A stretch of 64,000 bases of DNA, taken from positions 1 through 64,000 of the forward strand of contig DASVRP010000016.1 of NCBI GenBank assembly GCA_036388555.1, given 5' to 3'. Position numbers and translations under genes: made by a program. This document shows, one piece after another, positions 32,578 to 41,148 of this stretch. The notes under the pieces are model-generated. The model was given only the letters and a program-made list of their open reading frames with translations. It was not told the DNA's origin and searched no databases. Each line of letters opens with the position of its first letter. Position 1 is the stretch's first letter. The stretch is from UBA4665 sp036388555 (GTDB lineage Bacteria; Patescibacteriota; Saccharimonadia; Saccharimonadales; UBA4665).

Positions 32578-33630
32578 ATGGCTGCAGAGTCTCCCACTAC
32601 CACTATCCAGGCCGAAGAGTGCATCAATGAAATTTTGGGCACCATCGAACGCGAGCGTGAACGCGAAATCGTATCCCGCCGCTTCGGCCTTTTCGACCGG
32701 AAAGAAACCCTCGAACAGATCGGGGAATTGCTCGGTATAACCCGTGAGCGTGTTCGCCAGCTCGAAAAATCAGTTGTTAACCGCCTCAAGGCCGCCGCAG
32801 AGCAGGGCAGCGTACCACGCATCCCTGAAATCCAGGCAGAACTCCTGAAGTATCTGACTGACCTCGGTGACATCGCCCGCGTCAGCACCCTGACTGAGAA
32901 GGTAGGATCAGACGTCAGCAAACTGCAGCAAGCCCGCGTCGCTTTCCTAGCCCAGCTATGCCCGGACCTGATCGTCATCAACGAAGATGACCATTATCAT
33001 CACGCCGTAGGCATCAAAGCCACCCGTGACAGCGCCGACGTCAAATCCGACGTCACCAAACTTATCGACGCCATCAAGAAGATCGGCCAGCCAGCAACTA
33101 TCGACGAGATTGCCAAATCAGCAGCCCTCTCGAGCGACAAGGGCGACGTCAGGCAGGCCGAATCACTCGCCAGCATCAGCAAGCACCTTGCCACCCTCAA
33201 CGGCCGCTGGGGCCTCGTCAAATGGCCTATGGTCAACCCCAAGAACATCCGCGACAAGATTTTCGTCATCCTCAAGGAACACGGCAAGCACATGCACTTT
33301 AACGAGATCGCCTCCGCTATCAAGGATAGCGAATTCAAGCGCAAAGATGTCACCACCCAGGCCATCCACAACGAACTCATCAAGGACAAGCGCTTCGTAC
33401 TGATCGGCCGCGGCATCTACGCCCTCAAGGAATGGGGCTACGAGAAGGGAACCGTCTCTGATATCATCAGCGACGTCCTCAAGCAGGAAGGCGGCCCCCT
33501 GCACCGCGACGAAATCGTCAAGCGCGTCCTTAAGAGCCGTTATGTCAAAGAGACCACCATCCTCCTGAACCTCCAGGGCAAGACCCAGTTCAAGCGCGTC
33601 GCCAAGGCTACATACAGCCTCGCTGAGTAA
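32578..33630 (+). CDS. Sigma region 4 / HARE-HTH fusion protein
   Basis: A 350-residue protein. The N-terminal 75 residues are a sigma-70 region 4 (RRFGLFDRKETLEQIGELLGI followed by TRERVRQLEKS), with no region 2 or 3. Residues about 200-345 look like two HARE-HTH winged helices (IFVILKEHGKHMHFNEIASAI and ISDVLKQEGGPLHRDEIVKRV), the fold of the RNA polymerase delta subunit N-terminus. It could bind the -35 element or RNA polymerase without acting as a full sigma factor. AGGA lies 9 nt before the ATG; two promoters lie upstream. Confidence 0.8.
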   Translation: MAAESPTTTIQAEECINEILGTIEREREREIVSRRFGLFDRKETLEQIGELLGITRERVRQLEKSVVNRLKAAAEQGSVPRIPEIQAELLKYLTDLGDIARVSTLTEKVGSDVSKLQQARVAFLAQLCPDLIVINEDDHYHHAVGIKATRDSADVKSDVTKLIDAIKKIGQPATIDEIAKSAALSSDKGDVRQAESLASISKHLATLNGRWGLVKWPMVNPKNIRDKIFVILKEHGKHMHFNEIASAIKDSEFKRKDVTTQAIHNELIKDKRFVLIGRGIYALKEWGYEKGTVSDIISDVLKQEGGPLHRDEIVKRVLKSRYVKETTILLNLQGKTQFKRVAKATYSLAE

Positions 33631-33641
33631 ATCACGATTCA

Positions 33642-34181
33642 ATGACTTATTTTAACCGCCGTCCGAATATTGACCTACCCGAGTTTAAGGACATAGATAT
33701 TGCTTGGCATCATGGCTCGGTTCAGAAAGCCGCGTCATCCGGAGGGAAAACATTTGTGCGGAGCATAAAGCTGCCATACAATTTTGGTAAAACCGTAAAC
33801 GATACATTAGAGATTGCAGATGAACTTTTCGAAACAGTAGCTGCTGAATGTGGGGCTACAGTCGTCACTCATACATGGGGTTTATATAAAGTCCCTCGAA
33901 GATTACGTGAAACCGCTCGATTCACGCTTTCACTGAGCGACGAGCTACCGCGGAACCACGTCCTTTTAGCGGAGGTTGAAGCCATACCGGACGCTCATTT
34001 TCCCGGCCGTGCCGCCCAACAACAGATCACGGCCGGCATCACTCAACACGAGTTTGACCCCGTCTCTAAATACGAATGGGTGGATGCCAAATTAAATCAA
34101 TTTGTAGAACAAGACGATCACGAGCAAGGCACGAGCCGCACATTTCTCGTTGATATTGAACCGCTCATTGTCCCGCGATAA
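33642..34181 (+). CDS. Orphan protein (179 aa)
   Basis: A soluble protein of unknown function, 11 nt after the sigma4/HARE gene and possibly in its transcript. Its base composition is slightly AT-richer than its neighbours. No domain recognised. Confidence 0.6.
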   Translation: MTYFNRRPNIDLPEFKDIDIAWHHGSVQKAASSGGKTFVRSIKLPYNFGKTVNDTLEIADELFETVAAECGATVVTHTWGLYKVPRRLRETARFTLSLSDELPRNHVLLAEVEAIPDAHFPGRAAQQQITAGITQHEFDPVSKYEWVDAKLNQFVEQDDHEQGTSRTFLVDIEPLIVPR

Positions 34182-34285
34182 TGTTTCGTTACCATCAACG
34201 TACAGTGCTCGAACAAAAACATAGAAGTTTATTTGTAACATCAATGGTGTAAGATATATGGATACAACGTAACTGGAGTACTACC

Positions 34286-35002
34286 ATGGCACATCTTCCA
34301 AAATCGCCTGAACCATCTCAATCACCTGATAATGAAGATATGTTCCTGATGGTTCTTCCGGACGAAACAGACGTTGCTTGGACGCCCGCAGAGGTGCCGG
34401 GACAACGGTACCGGGCAGGACAACACCGTGCGGGACGTCTGGCAATTACGGAAGGTCAGGATGTCGAGGATCTGCGCCCAGACTTTAGCCTGAATGAATT
34501 GCAAGTTCGGCGGCCCGAGGTCTATAGTAACGACCCAACCGACAGATATCCGGAGATCCTGTCACTGGCCGACCAGGCGGCAAGGGAACTGGCCGAATCT
34601 GTCGGTGCCCAGATCAAACCGCAGCGCTGGGCGCTTGCCAAACGAGACACTTCACCCGACGAAGATACCGTACATTTACCTGTGACAGTCGATCCTGACA
34701 TCGAAATCGTCGCCCTGTCTCCTCTGACCCCTAAACTACGCCCCTTAGTTGCCGCGTCGCTCCTTGACCCCGAGTTACAACCCTTGACGGCGTCACTTGC
34801 GGATAGAGTCGCCCAAGGGTTGACCGATTATAGTAGCGGCGATCATGATGTCATACTGGATGGCATTTATCCGGAAAATTTCGGCGTAGATGCTAATGGC
34901 GTGCTGTTTCTTGGTGGATACGATGCAGTCATTCGCAAAAAAGGGAAGCGAGCGGGTTTGCCCGACGCGGCCGCCGAACAGTCCGATCTGACTGATATGT
35001 AG
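34286..35002 (+). CDS. Orphan protein (238 aa)
   Basis: An acidic soluble protein. The C-terminal ILDGIYPENFGVDANGVLF loosely recalls the Asp...Pro-x-Asn...Asp pattern of kinase-like folds, but the rest of a kinase is missing, so this is only a hint. GGAG lies 9 nt before the ATG. Confidence 0.6.
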   Translation: MAHLPKSPEPSQSPDNEDMFLMVLPDETDVAWTPAEVPGQRYRAGQHRAGRLAITEGQDVEDLRPDFSLNELQVRRPEVYSNDPTDRYPEILSLADQAARELAESVGAQIKPQRWALAKRDTSPDEDTVHLPVTVDPDIEIVALSPLTPKLRPLVAASLLDPELQPLTASLADRVAQGLTDYSSGDHDVILDGIYPENFGVDANGVLFLGGYDAVIRKKGKRAGLPDAAAEQSDLTDM

Positions 35003-35273
35003 CGTCGACTGCTTTTGCGTACAATATACGAACACTTCGCATATTCATACTTACTAAAAGCTCCTGTATGCATCGGCGTAATTATCATACGTACGGTGCG
35101 GATTGCGTATACAGTGATCGTACAGAATACGAACAAAGACGTCATAATACAGCAGGATATGTGACTGAGCCTGCAATATATACATGGCTAGCAATGTAGC
35201 GCTTCTGGAACATACTGATGGAAATAGAGGCAGGCGAGCATACAATCGATACTGAACATGGGAATTCAAAGCC

Positions 35274-35306
35274 GGGCTAGCAGCTCGTGGATCCGAGTGC
35301 TAGCCC
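35274..35306. other. Perfect long hairpin
   Basis: GGGCTAGCA and TGCTAGCCC pair fully, with an inner CTCG/CGAG stem around TGGATC. On the minus strand it is followed by GGCTTT, so it might be a weak terminator; otherwise its role is unknown. Confidence 0.6.
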
Positions 35307-35422
35307 ACAACCGGGCCTAGATAGTATGTCGTACAATGTATATTTTGCGACGTGATTATATCAAACAAAGAGGACAATGTGTACGGGTCTATATATCCTG
35401 CAAAAGGGGGTTTCCCCGTAAA

Positions 35423-35458
35423 AACGATAAATCATTTATATTTTTAATGTTTATCGTT
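35423..35458 (-). terminator. Hairpin with T-run after the small Cys ORF
   Basis: AACGATAAA and TTTATCGTT pair fully, with inner CATT/AATG; TTTTTAC follows on the minus strand. Confidence 0.65.
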
Positions 35459-35650
35459 ATACGTTGCCGCGTTGTACATCCACGCCAGTGTCGGCACCGT
35501 CCTTAAGCCTACAAGGCCCTGAGGGCTTATAGGCGTTCCTGGCACACTATCAGACGGCTCTGGTGACTCATATGCCCTTGGGGTGTTATTCAGCCGGTCC
35601 GAACCCGTGATAGCTCCACAGCGCTTGCAATAGTTTGCATTGTGAAGCAT
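35444..35650 (-). CDS. Possible small Cys-motif protein (68 aa)
   Basis: An ATG at 35650 opens 68 codons with one CKRCGAITG near the start, half of a zinc ribbon; the partner CxxC is absent. The remainder is Pro/Ser-rich. The stop lies inside a terminator-like hairpin, which favours a real transcript. No Shine-Dalgarno sequence is seen. Confidence 0.35.
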   Translation of the reverse strand: MLHNANYCKRCGAITGSDRLNNTPRAYESPEPSDSVPGTPISPQGLVGLRTVPTLAWMYNAATYNDKH

Positions 35651-35914
35651 CGTATGTTTTTATATAGTTTTCCACAGTTTCACTCCTTACGACGTGCGTG
35701 AAAACATGTATATTTGCATTGTCATAAAATAATTGACATATAGGCTTTTTATTGCACTCCCCTACTTTCCTGCTGTCCCGCTGTGATTTGTTTGACAAAT
35801 TGCTTATGCTGCATTGTTATATGTTTTTGGATCACGCTACCCCGCATCCCCACGCTTCATGAACGTTTTGCGAACACTTAGTGGTGTAGTATCCTGCTGC
35901 CCTGTCCTCGCAGA

Positions 35915-36874
35915 TTATCTATAATACGCCCGTTCTGGCACACGGACATCAAAATACTGCGCCGGTGTCGTCTTTTCGGAAGCTAAGCGGCCCTTGGCGG
36001 CCAGGTACGTCCCTGCTTGTTGCAAGGGGTCATTTAAAACATTGAATTTCACGAAGTAGGGCGTCCCTGCTACGTAGACATCAAGTTCGTACGCCGCAGC
36101 CGGCAGTACGACTGACGCTACCTCGACACCGCCAGCATCGAGCGCCTTCAGCACGGACTGGGTGAAGCTGACCGTCGTACTGGGCAATGCGCGGTTGCCA
36201 AGCGTCACCTGCAGGCCTGAGCGGTCCTGGACGGTCGGGACTCCCAATTTCTCAGGGTCGGGGATCTGGTTGAGCGAAGCAAGTGCCCGGCCTGTCGTAT
36301 CAAGCAGGAAGGCATTGCTGGCAGTGGTCGACAACAGGAATGACGGCCTGTACGGCTCTATATTGATACGCGGCTCCTGGCCGATGATCGGCAGCGTGAC
36401 CGTTACATTCTTGATTTCAGGATACTTCTTGATCAGGTCCAGGCGGACGGCGCTGGTATCGACGGTCAGTTTGTTCCTATTAAAGAGCGATCTGCCCAGC
36501 GTCTCAGCAGCCGCCTGGCGGTAGACGGCTTCGTCCTGCAGGAAATATGCCGTCGTAGCGTCCTGCAGCAGTACGATACGCGGTTCGGGCTTCAACAGCA
36601 TGGCGTAGACAAATCCGACACCTAGCACTATGCATACGGTCCAGGTCAGGAACCTATGGCGGCCGAGCGCCCCGAACACTGATGACGGACCCTCGATAGT
36701 CTCAATACGCTCCCGGCGTCCAGTGTTGACCGAACTTTCAGAACGTTGTGAATAATACGAGAATGCACCTTTGGCAGGCATGGTAGGTTCAGCGCTTTGC
36801 TGGGCGGGCCGGCGGCGGCCTTGAGGAACCGGTGCAGCCGGTTCATCGCGCTTTCGCCCACCGAAAATACTCAT
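35915..36874 (-). CDS. ftsQ: Cell-division protein FtsQ/DivIB-like
   Basis: A 319-residue single-pass protein: Arg/Pro-rich cytoplasmic start, a membrane helix (about 72-92) and a POTRA-type domain (about 95-170), then a C-terminal beta-rich part. Position as the last gene of the dcw cluster and topology support FtsQ, which links FtsL/FtsB to the divisome. Sequence similarity to known FtsQ is weak by eye. Its start overlaps the murG stop (ATGA). Confidence 0.75.
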   Translation of the reverse strand: MSIFGGRKRDEPAAPVPQGRRRPAQQSAEPTMPAKGAFSYYSQRSESSVNTGRRERIETIEGPSSVFGALGRHRFLTWTVCIVLGVGFVYAMLLKPEPRIVLLQDATTAYFLQDEAVYRQAAAETLGRSLFNRNKLTVDTSAVRLDLIKKYPEIKNVTVTLPIIGQEPRINIEPYRPSFLLSTTASNAFLLDTTGRALASLNQIPDPEKLGVPTVQDRSGLQVTLGNRALPSTTVSFTQSVLKALDAGGVEVASVVLPAAAYELDVYVAGTPYFVKFNVLNDPLQQAGTYLAAKGRLASEKTTPAQYFDVRVPERAYYR

Positions 36875-38034
36875 GGCCGGGCTTTCTCCAGCAGCAGCGC
36901 TGCCAGCGTCCGGGCAGCGTCCGGGCGCGCAAAGGTCGTCAGCGCGGCCGAGATCTGCGTCGCTTTTTCAGGATTATCGAACAGGTCTGAGACGACTGCA
37001 GCCAGTCGCAGCTCCTGTTGGATCTGTTCCTCGGTCATCTCGACGATGGCGCCGCGCGCACTGAGCGCTGCCGTATTCTTAAGCTGGTGTCCGCCGGTCA
37101 GCAGGGGGTTCGGCACGATGATACAGGTCTTCCCCTGCACCGCAAGCTCCGCCAGGTTCGTCGCGCCGCCACGGGCGATGACGACATTGGCGGCACCGGT
37201 ATAGCGGTGCATATCTGTCACGAAACCCTTGATCATGACCCTGCGCCTGGCCTCCGGGTCCAGCACTGTCATATAATCGGCCTTCACCTGCTCCTCATGT
37301 ATCCGGCCGGTCAGATGGACGATCGCGAGGCCCGGATACCTCCGGAGCAGCTCAGCCGAGTTCTCAACGACTGCGGTGTTCAGCCGCTGCGCGCCCAGAC
37401 CGCCACCGGTTACAAGTAGTACCCATTCATATCCGTCCAGATGCAGTTGCTGTTTATACTTCTGGCGCAAAGTTACATTTACGGGCACATATTCCTCACT
37501 GATCGGCACACCGACCGTCAGCGTCTTGTCGATCGGATATGGATACAGCTCTTCCGGGAGCGCCACGGCATGCAGTGTCGCCCAACGGGCGATGATCTTA
37601 TTGGTCAGGCTGGGAATGGCGTCAGAATCATGGGTGATGTATGGGATCTTCTGCAGCGCAGCAGCCAGACAGACCGGTACGCTGACATAACTCCCACGGG
37701 TGAATATGATCGCAGGCCGCAATCTGCGCAGCAGCCAGAATCCCTGCCACAATCCCATCAGGATACGCAATCCGTCACGGATATTGAGATACATGGTGTT
37801 GAAATCGGACAGTTGCTTCCAACCCTCACCATTGTAGCGGCGGAACTTACCGGCCGGAACGGCGAACATCTCATCGATCGCCGGGTCAGAGGCGACGACA
37901 TCGTCAAGCCCGTCGCCCTTGTGGCTGATATAGACGATCCTGACATCCGGGTTGAGGCTCTTCAGTTTATGCGCGACTGCCAGGATTGGGGTGATATGCC
38001 CCCCGCTGCCGCCGCCCGTTACGACTATCGTCAT
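36871..38034 (-). CDS. murG: UDP-GlcNAc transferase MurG
   Basis: A 387-residue MurG. The N-terminal MTIVVTGGGSGGHITPILA is the lipid-linked acceptor loop. LVTGGGLGAQRLN, VIARGGATNLAEL and NPLLTGGHQLKNT follow as in the family (GGSxGA, AGA-like and the HQ motif). It adds GlcNAc to lipid I to give lipid II. The start at 38034 has GGAG 5 nt upstream. It overlaps the ftsW 3' end by 68 nt. Confidence 0.93.
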   Translation of the reverse strand: MTIVVTGGGSGGHITPILAVAHKLKSLNPDVRIVYISHKGDGLDDVVASDPAIDEMFAVPAGKFRRYNGEGWKQLSDFNTMYLNIRDGLRILMGLWQGFWLLRRLRPAIIFTRGSYVSVPVCLAAALQKIPYITHDSDAIPSLTNKIIARWATLHAVALPEELYPYPIDKTLTVGVPISEEYVPVNVTLRQKYKQQLHLDGYEWVLLVTGGGLGAQRLNTAVVENSAELLRRYPGLAIVHLTGRIHEEQVKADYMTVLDPEARRRVMIKGFVTDMHRYTGAANVVIARGGATNLAELAVQGKTCIIVPNPLLTGGHQLKNTAALSARGAIVEMTEEQIQQELRLAAVVSDLFDNPEKATQISAALTTFARPDAARTLAALLLEKARP

Positions 38035-39304
38035 AACGACTCCTTTCATTAGTTTTTCCACCGTCCTGCCTGCTGCCCGGGTTACGGATACGCGGTGCCC
38101 TCATGGCTGTATAATACGACACCTGGAAGACAAGTCCAACGGCCGCTGCCGCGAATATCACGCTGGTGCCGCCATAGCTGATGAACGGCAGCGTGATGCC
38201 CTTCAGCGGCAGCAGGCCGATCATTGCACCGATGTTGATACAGGCCTGGACGCTGAGCCAGGCCAGGACACCGATGACCACCAGCTGGCTGAAGGAATCG
38301 GGCGCCCGCTCGGCGATGCTCTTCATACGGCTGAAGAACGCCACCATGATCCCGAGCAGCACCGTAACACCCAGAAAGCCGAACTTCTCGGCATATATAG
38401 CGAAGATCGAGTCGTTCGCCGCTTCCGGCAGATAGCCGTACGCCTGGACGCTACGCCCTAGGCCCAATCCCGCCAGGCCGCCGGAGCCGACCGCTACGAG
38501 CGCCTGACACGCCTGGTACCCGGCGGCCTGCGAGCAGCTCTGCTCCGGATTCATGAACGATGACAGGCGGTCCCGGCGGTAATCCGATGGCAGCACGACC
38601 AAGATGAAGCCGATGGCCAGAATACCGGCTCCGATCAGTAGTTTCTTGATTGACATGCCGGCGACGAACGCCATGATGGCCATCATGGCAAGTATGACGG
38701 CAGCCGAACCGAGGTCGCTCTGCGCCCGCAGCGAACCCGGTCCGGCCACCACGACGACAATGATAGAGACTGCGATCAGCAGCGGCTTGATAGTAGCCTG
38801 CCAGTCACTCAGCATACGGGTCCGCGCCCGTTCAGCCAGGAATCCGGCTGCTGCGATCAGGATAGCGAATTTCAAGAGCTCGACCGATTGGAATGATATC
38901 CCACCGAGCCGCACCCAGCGATGCGCCGGATACAGCGGATTGACTGGGGTAATCATAGCGATCAGCGTAGCGATGGCCGCCAAAACCAGCAACGGCTTGT
39001 AAAGTTTGCGTATGACGCCGAGCGGTATCTTGGCCATGGCGACGAAGGCCACGATACTCAGTCCGATCGCAATCAGCTGCTTGGTGACATAATGCGTCTG
39101 GCTGGTGCCGGCAGCCTCTGCCAGCGCCGGACTGATGGCATAGACGACGACCAGTCCGATGGAAAGCATCAGCATGCACAATATGACCAGCCAGTAGTCC
39201 GGCCGGTGGCGCCGTCCCAGGTCGGTTGATTCGGAATTCCCACCCCGTTGCATCCGTTTCAACCTGTCCGTCGCGGCCGGACTGCGGAAGCCACCCGCAG
39301 CCAT
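37967..39304 (-). CDS. ftsW: Lipid II polymerase FtsW (SEDS family)
   Basis: A 445-residue SEDS protein with about ten membrane helices. Visible family motifs are PAHRWVRLGGISFQSVELLKFA, GSLRAQSDLGSA and KGITLPFISYGGTS near the end. It polymerises glycan strands together with the FtsI transpeptidase. GGGGAG lies 11 nt before the ATG at 39304. The C-terminal tail is Arg/Asn-rich and read through the murG start region. Confidence 0.92.
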   Translation of the reverse strand: MAAGGFRSPAATDRLKRMQRGGNSESTDLGRRHRPDYWLVILCMLMLSIGLVVVYAISPALAEAAGTSQTHYVTKQLIAIGLSIVAFVAMAKIPLGVIRKLYKPLLVLAAIATLIAMITPVNPLYPAHRWVRLGGISFQSVELLKFAILIAAAGFLAERARTRMLSDWQATIKPLLIAVSIIVVVVAGPGSLRAQSDLGSAAVILAMMAIMAFVAGMSIKKLLIGAGILAIGFILVVLPSDYRRDRLSSFMNPEQSCSQAAGYQACQALVAVGSGGLAGLGLGRSVQAYGYLPEAANDSIFAIYAEKFGFLGVTVLLGIMVAFFSRMKSIAERAPDSFSQLVVIGVLAWLSVQACINIGAMIGLLPLKGITLPFISYGGTSVIFAAAAVGLVFQVSYYTAMRAPRIRNPGSRQDGGKTNERSRYDDSRNGRRQRGAYHPNPGSRA

Positions 39305-39305
39305 G

Positions 39306-40346
39306 TTACGAATATCTCCCCGCAAAGAACACGATCAGGCCGAGTACGGCGGCGACATTGCCGAGCACCCAGAAACGCATGGTGACTTTCGGCTCCGGCC
39401 AACCGAGTGCTTCGAAATGATGGTGCAACGGCGATGACAGGAAGACCCGTTTACCGTGCCGGAATTTCTTTGATAAGCGGTTGATAATGACCGACCCCGT
39501 CTCCATGACATAGACCGCACCGATGATCGGCAGCACGTAGATCGTATCGGTCTGTATCGCAACCACAGCAAGGGCCGTACCGAGGGCGAAGGCACCGACA
39601 TCCCCCATGAAGAATCGTGCCGGGAATATGTTGAACCAGGTATAGCTCAGCAACGCGCCGACGACCGTCAGACAGAATGCCGCCAGGAAGTACTTGCCCT
39701 CGACTGCCGCTATGATCGCGTATGTCGCGAACGACGACACCAGCAGTCCGCCGGCCAGCCCGTCGAGTCCATCCGTGATATTGACCGAATTCGCCGTCGC
39801 CACGACGACGAACCAGAACAGAAAGATGATGGCCGCACCGATGTAGACCTGTTCAAACCCAGGCACATAGACGCTGGTAACCCCGAGCTTGGCGAACAGC
39901 CACCAGCCGATCGTCAGGGCGATGATGCTCTGCAGGCTGAATTTGACGATTGCCCGCATGCCGGCGATGGCAGTTGTCCCGCGGATATTCATGACATCGT
40001 CGATCAACCCGACGGCGCCCGATGCCAGCATACCTGCCAGCGGCAGCCAGGTCTCACCACGGCTGAGGTTCCCTGTCAGGGTCACGATCGCGATGGTGAT
40101 CACGAAGACCAGCCCGGCCATGGTCGGAATATTGCGCAGGTGCTTGGCAGCGTGCAGCTTGTTGTATACTGCCGCCTTACCCCCGGACCATGAATCGGTA
40201 CGCGCCTTCTTCCACCACTGCCCCCGGTACGCGGCTGTCGTATAAAGCGGCGTGATCAGCATACTGATCAGGAACGCCAGGAACCCATACATGAAAATGT
40301 TGATGATGGTACTGAGCTGTACCGTGAATATGAGTGTTTGTGTCAT
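39306..40346 (-). CDS. mraY: Phospho-MurNAc-pentapeptide transferase MraY
   Basis: A 346-residue polytopic membrane enzyme making lipid I. NSVNITDGLDGLAGG holds the catalytic/Mg2+ Asp residues; FMGDVGAFALG and SSPLHHHFEALGWPE are the later signatures. A TATAAT lies about 18 nt before the ATG, so it may have its own promoter in addition to any read-through from ftsI. Confidence 0.95.
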   Translation of the reverse strand: MTQTLIFTVQLSTIINIFMYGFLAFLISMLITPLYTTAAYRGQWWKKARTDSWSGGKAAVYNKLHAAKHLRNIPTMAGLVFVITIAIVTLTGNLSRGETWLPLAGMLASGAVGLIDDVMNIRGTTAIAGMRAIVKFSLQSIIALTIGWWLFAKLGVTSVYVPGFEQVYIGAAIIFLFWFVVVATANSVNITDGLDGLAGGLLVSSFATYAIIAAVEGKYFLAAFCLTVVGALLSYTWFNIFPARFFMGDVGAFALGTALAVVAIQTDTIYVLPIIGAVYVMETGSVIINRLSKKFRHGKRVFLSSPLHHHFEALGWPEPKVTMRFWVLGNVAAVLGLIVFFAGRYS

Positions 40347-40426
40347 GATGAAACTTCTTCGCTTATTATACTATACAGTTCATCTACTGGGCATCGTAAA
40401 TCGGAGGTTTTGCGCCTGATCAGCAC

Positions 40427-40522
40427 ATTCCGCCGCGGGAGTGCACTCTACGTGTGACAGCCGTGAAACATAGTGTTTCACGGTGTCAGCACGTGGCGTT
40501 TGCCCGCCCTCCCGCACCGGAA
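40427..40522 (+). repeat. Structured repeat, copy A
   Basis: A 96-nt element starting ATTCCGCCGC and ending near CCGGAA. Stems: GGGAG/CTCCC, ACGTG/CACGT, TGACA/TGTCA and an apical CCGTGAAACA/TGTTTCACGG. Two single-strand/junction blocks, AGTGCACTCTAC and GTGGCGTTTGCCCGC, are identical in copy B while paired bases differ. It lies upstream of mraY, in antisense to it. Confidence 0.75.
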
Positions 40523-40645
40523 CGCGCTGACAGGCGCCCACACGCTTCATCACTGTGCAATATCGATAATCAAAGTAACTTGTCAGATCAGTTTTTTAGC
40601 TTCGAGCAGGAATTCCAGGTCACTTTTGTGTATAACTTGAAGTTG

Positions 40646-40912
40646 TTATGCAACAGCTTCAGAGTATGCTAGCGACTCTAACCGTTCGATGTCGGCTCTG
40701 ACGGCCTCATCTTCAGCCGCGAATGCAACCTGCAGGTTCGTTACACGTACTATGCTTTCACCTAAACGACCTCGTAACTCTGTTACTTCTGGACGCAGAC
40801 TACCGTATACATATGGCTCAGTTACTTCTGCGACGACCGTACTTCGCTTCGCCCCATCTACTGCATCCCAGACCTGCCTATACTGCTGCGATGGTGTCAA
40901 TTCTTCCGCCAT
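40646..40912 (-). CDS. Orphan protein (88 aa) inside the inverted-repeat unit
   Basis: A charged, probably helical protein (Glu/Arg/Ala-rich, coiled-coil-like in its second half), function unknown. GGGGAG lies 6 nt before the ATG. It is not a known dcw gene and sits between ftsI and mraY, flanked by inverted structured repeats. A TGTAACGAT string upstream is shared with the gene at 24999. Confidence 0.6.
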   Translation of the reverse strand: MAEELTPSQQYRQVWDAVDGAKRSTVVAEVTEPYVYGSLRPEVTELRGRLGESIVRVTNLQVAFAAEDEAVRADIERLESLAYSEAVA

Positions 40913-41032
40913 ATCTCACTCCCCTAACATCGTTACATTGCAATAAGTTAACTCTGTCACATTCCGGATTGCAAGCATGAGCACGCGTTTTACAACTGTA
41001 GTACATCAGTTTCGGTAAGTGTAGCCCGGCAT

Positions 41033-41128
41033 ATTCCGCATCCTGAAGTGCGGGCAAACGCCACAGGCTTGCCCCGGGCGCCCGTGGCGCAAGGCGGCAA
41101 CCTGTAGAGTGCACTTCAGCGGCGGAAT
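41033..41128 (-). repeat. Structured repeat, copy B (inverted)
   Basis: The inverted partner of copy A: read on the minus strand it starts ATTCCGCCGC and ends GCGGAAT. CTGAAGTGC/GCACTTCAG replaces the GGGAG stem of copy A, and ACAGG/CCTGT replaces ACGTG/CACGT, so pairing is kept by compensatory change. AGTGCACTCTAC and GTGGCGTTTGCCCGC are unchanged. It lies directly after the ftsI stop. Confidence 0.75.
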
Positions 41129-41148
41129 ATGCCTGGCCATCATTGCTG

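Larger units (their letters stand above)
35003..35914. other. AT-rich stretch of ~900 nt with hairpins and few genes
   Basis: Between the orphan at 34286 and the convergent ftsQ. It holds a perfect hairpin (35274-35306), a terminator-like hairpin (35423-35458), one possible Cys-containing small ORF (35444-35650) and a plus-strand TTGACA near 35795. A TTTTCCACA string at about 35670 resembles a weak DnaA box, but no cluster is seen. Confidence 0.6.

Noticed and set aside
35650..35690. Replication origin from a TTTTCCACA string
   Set aside because: A single weak DnaA-like box (and another near 45655) without clustering, dnaA or dnaN is not evidence of an origin.
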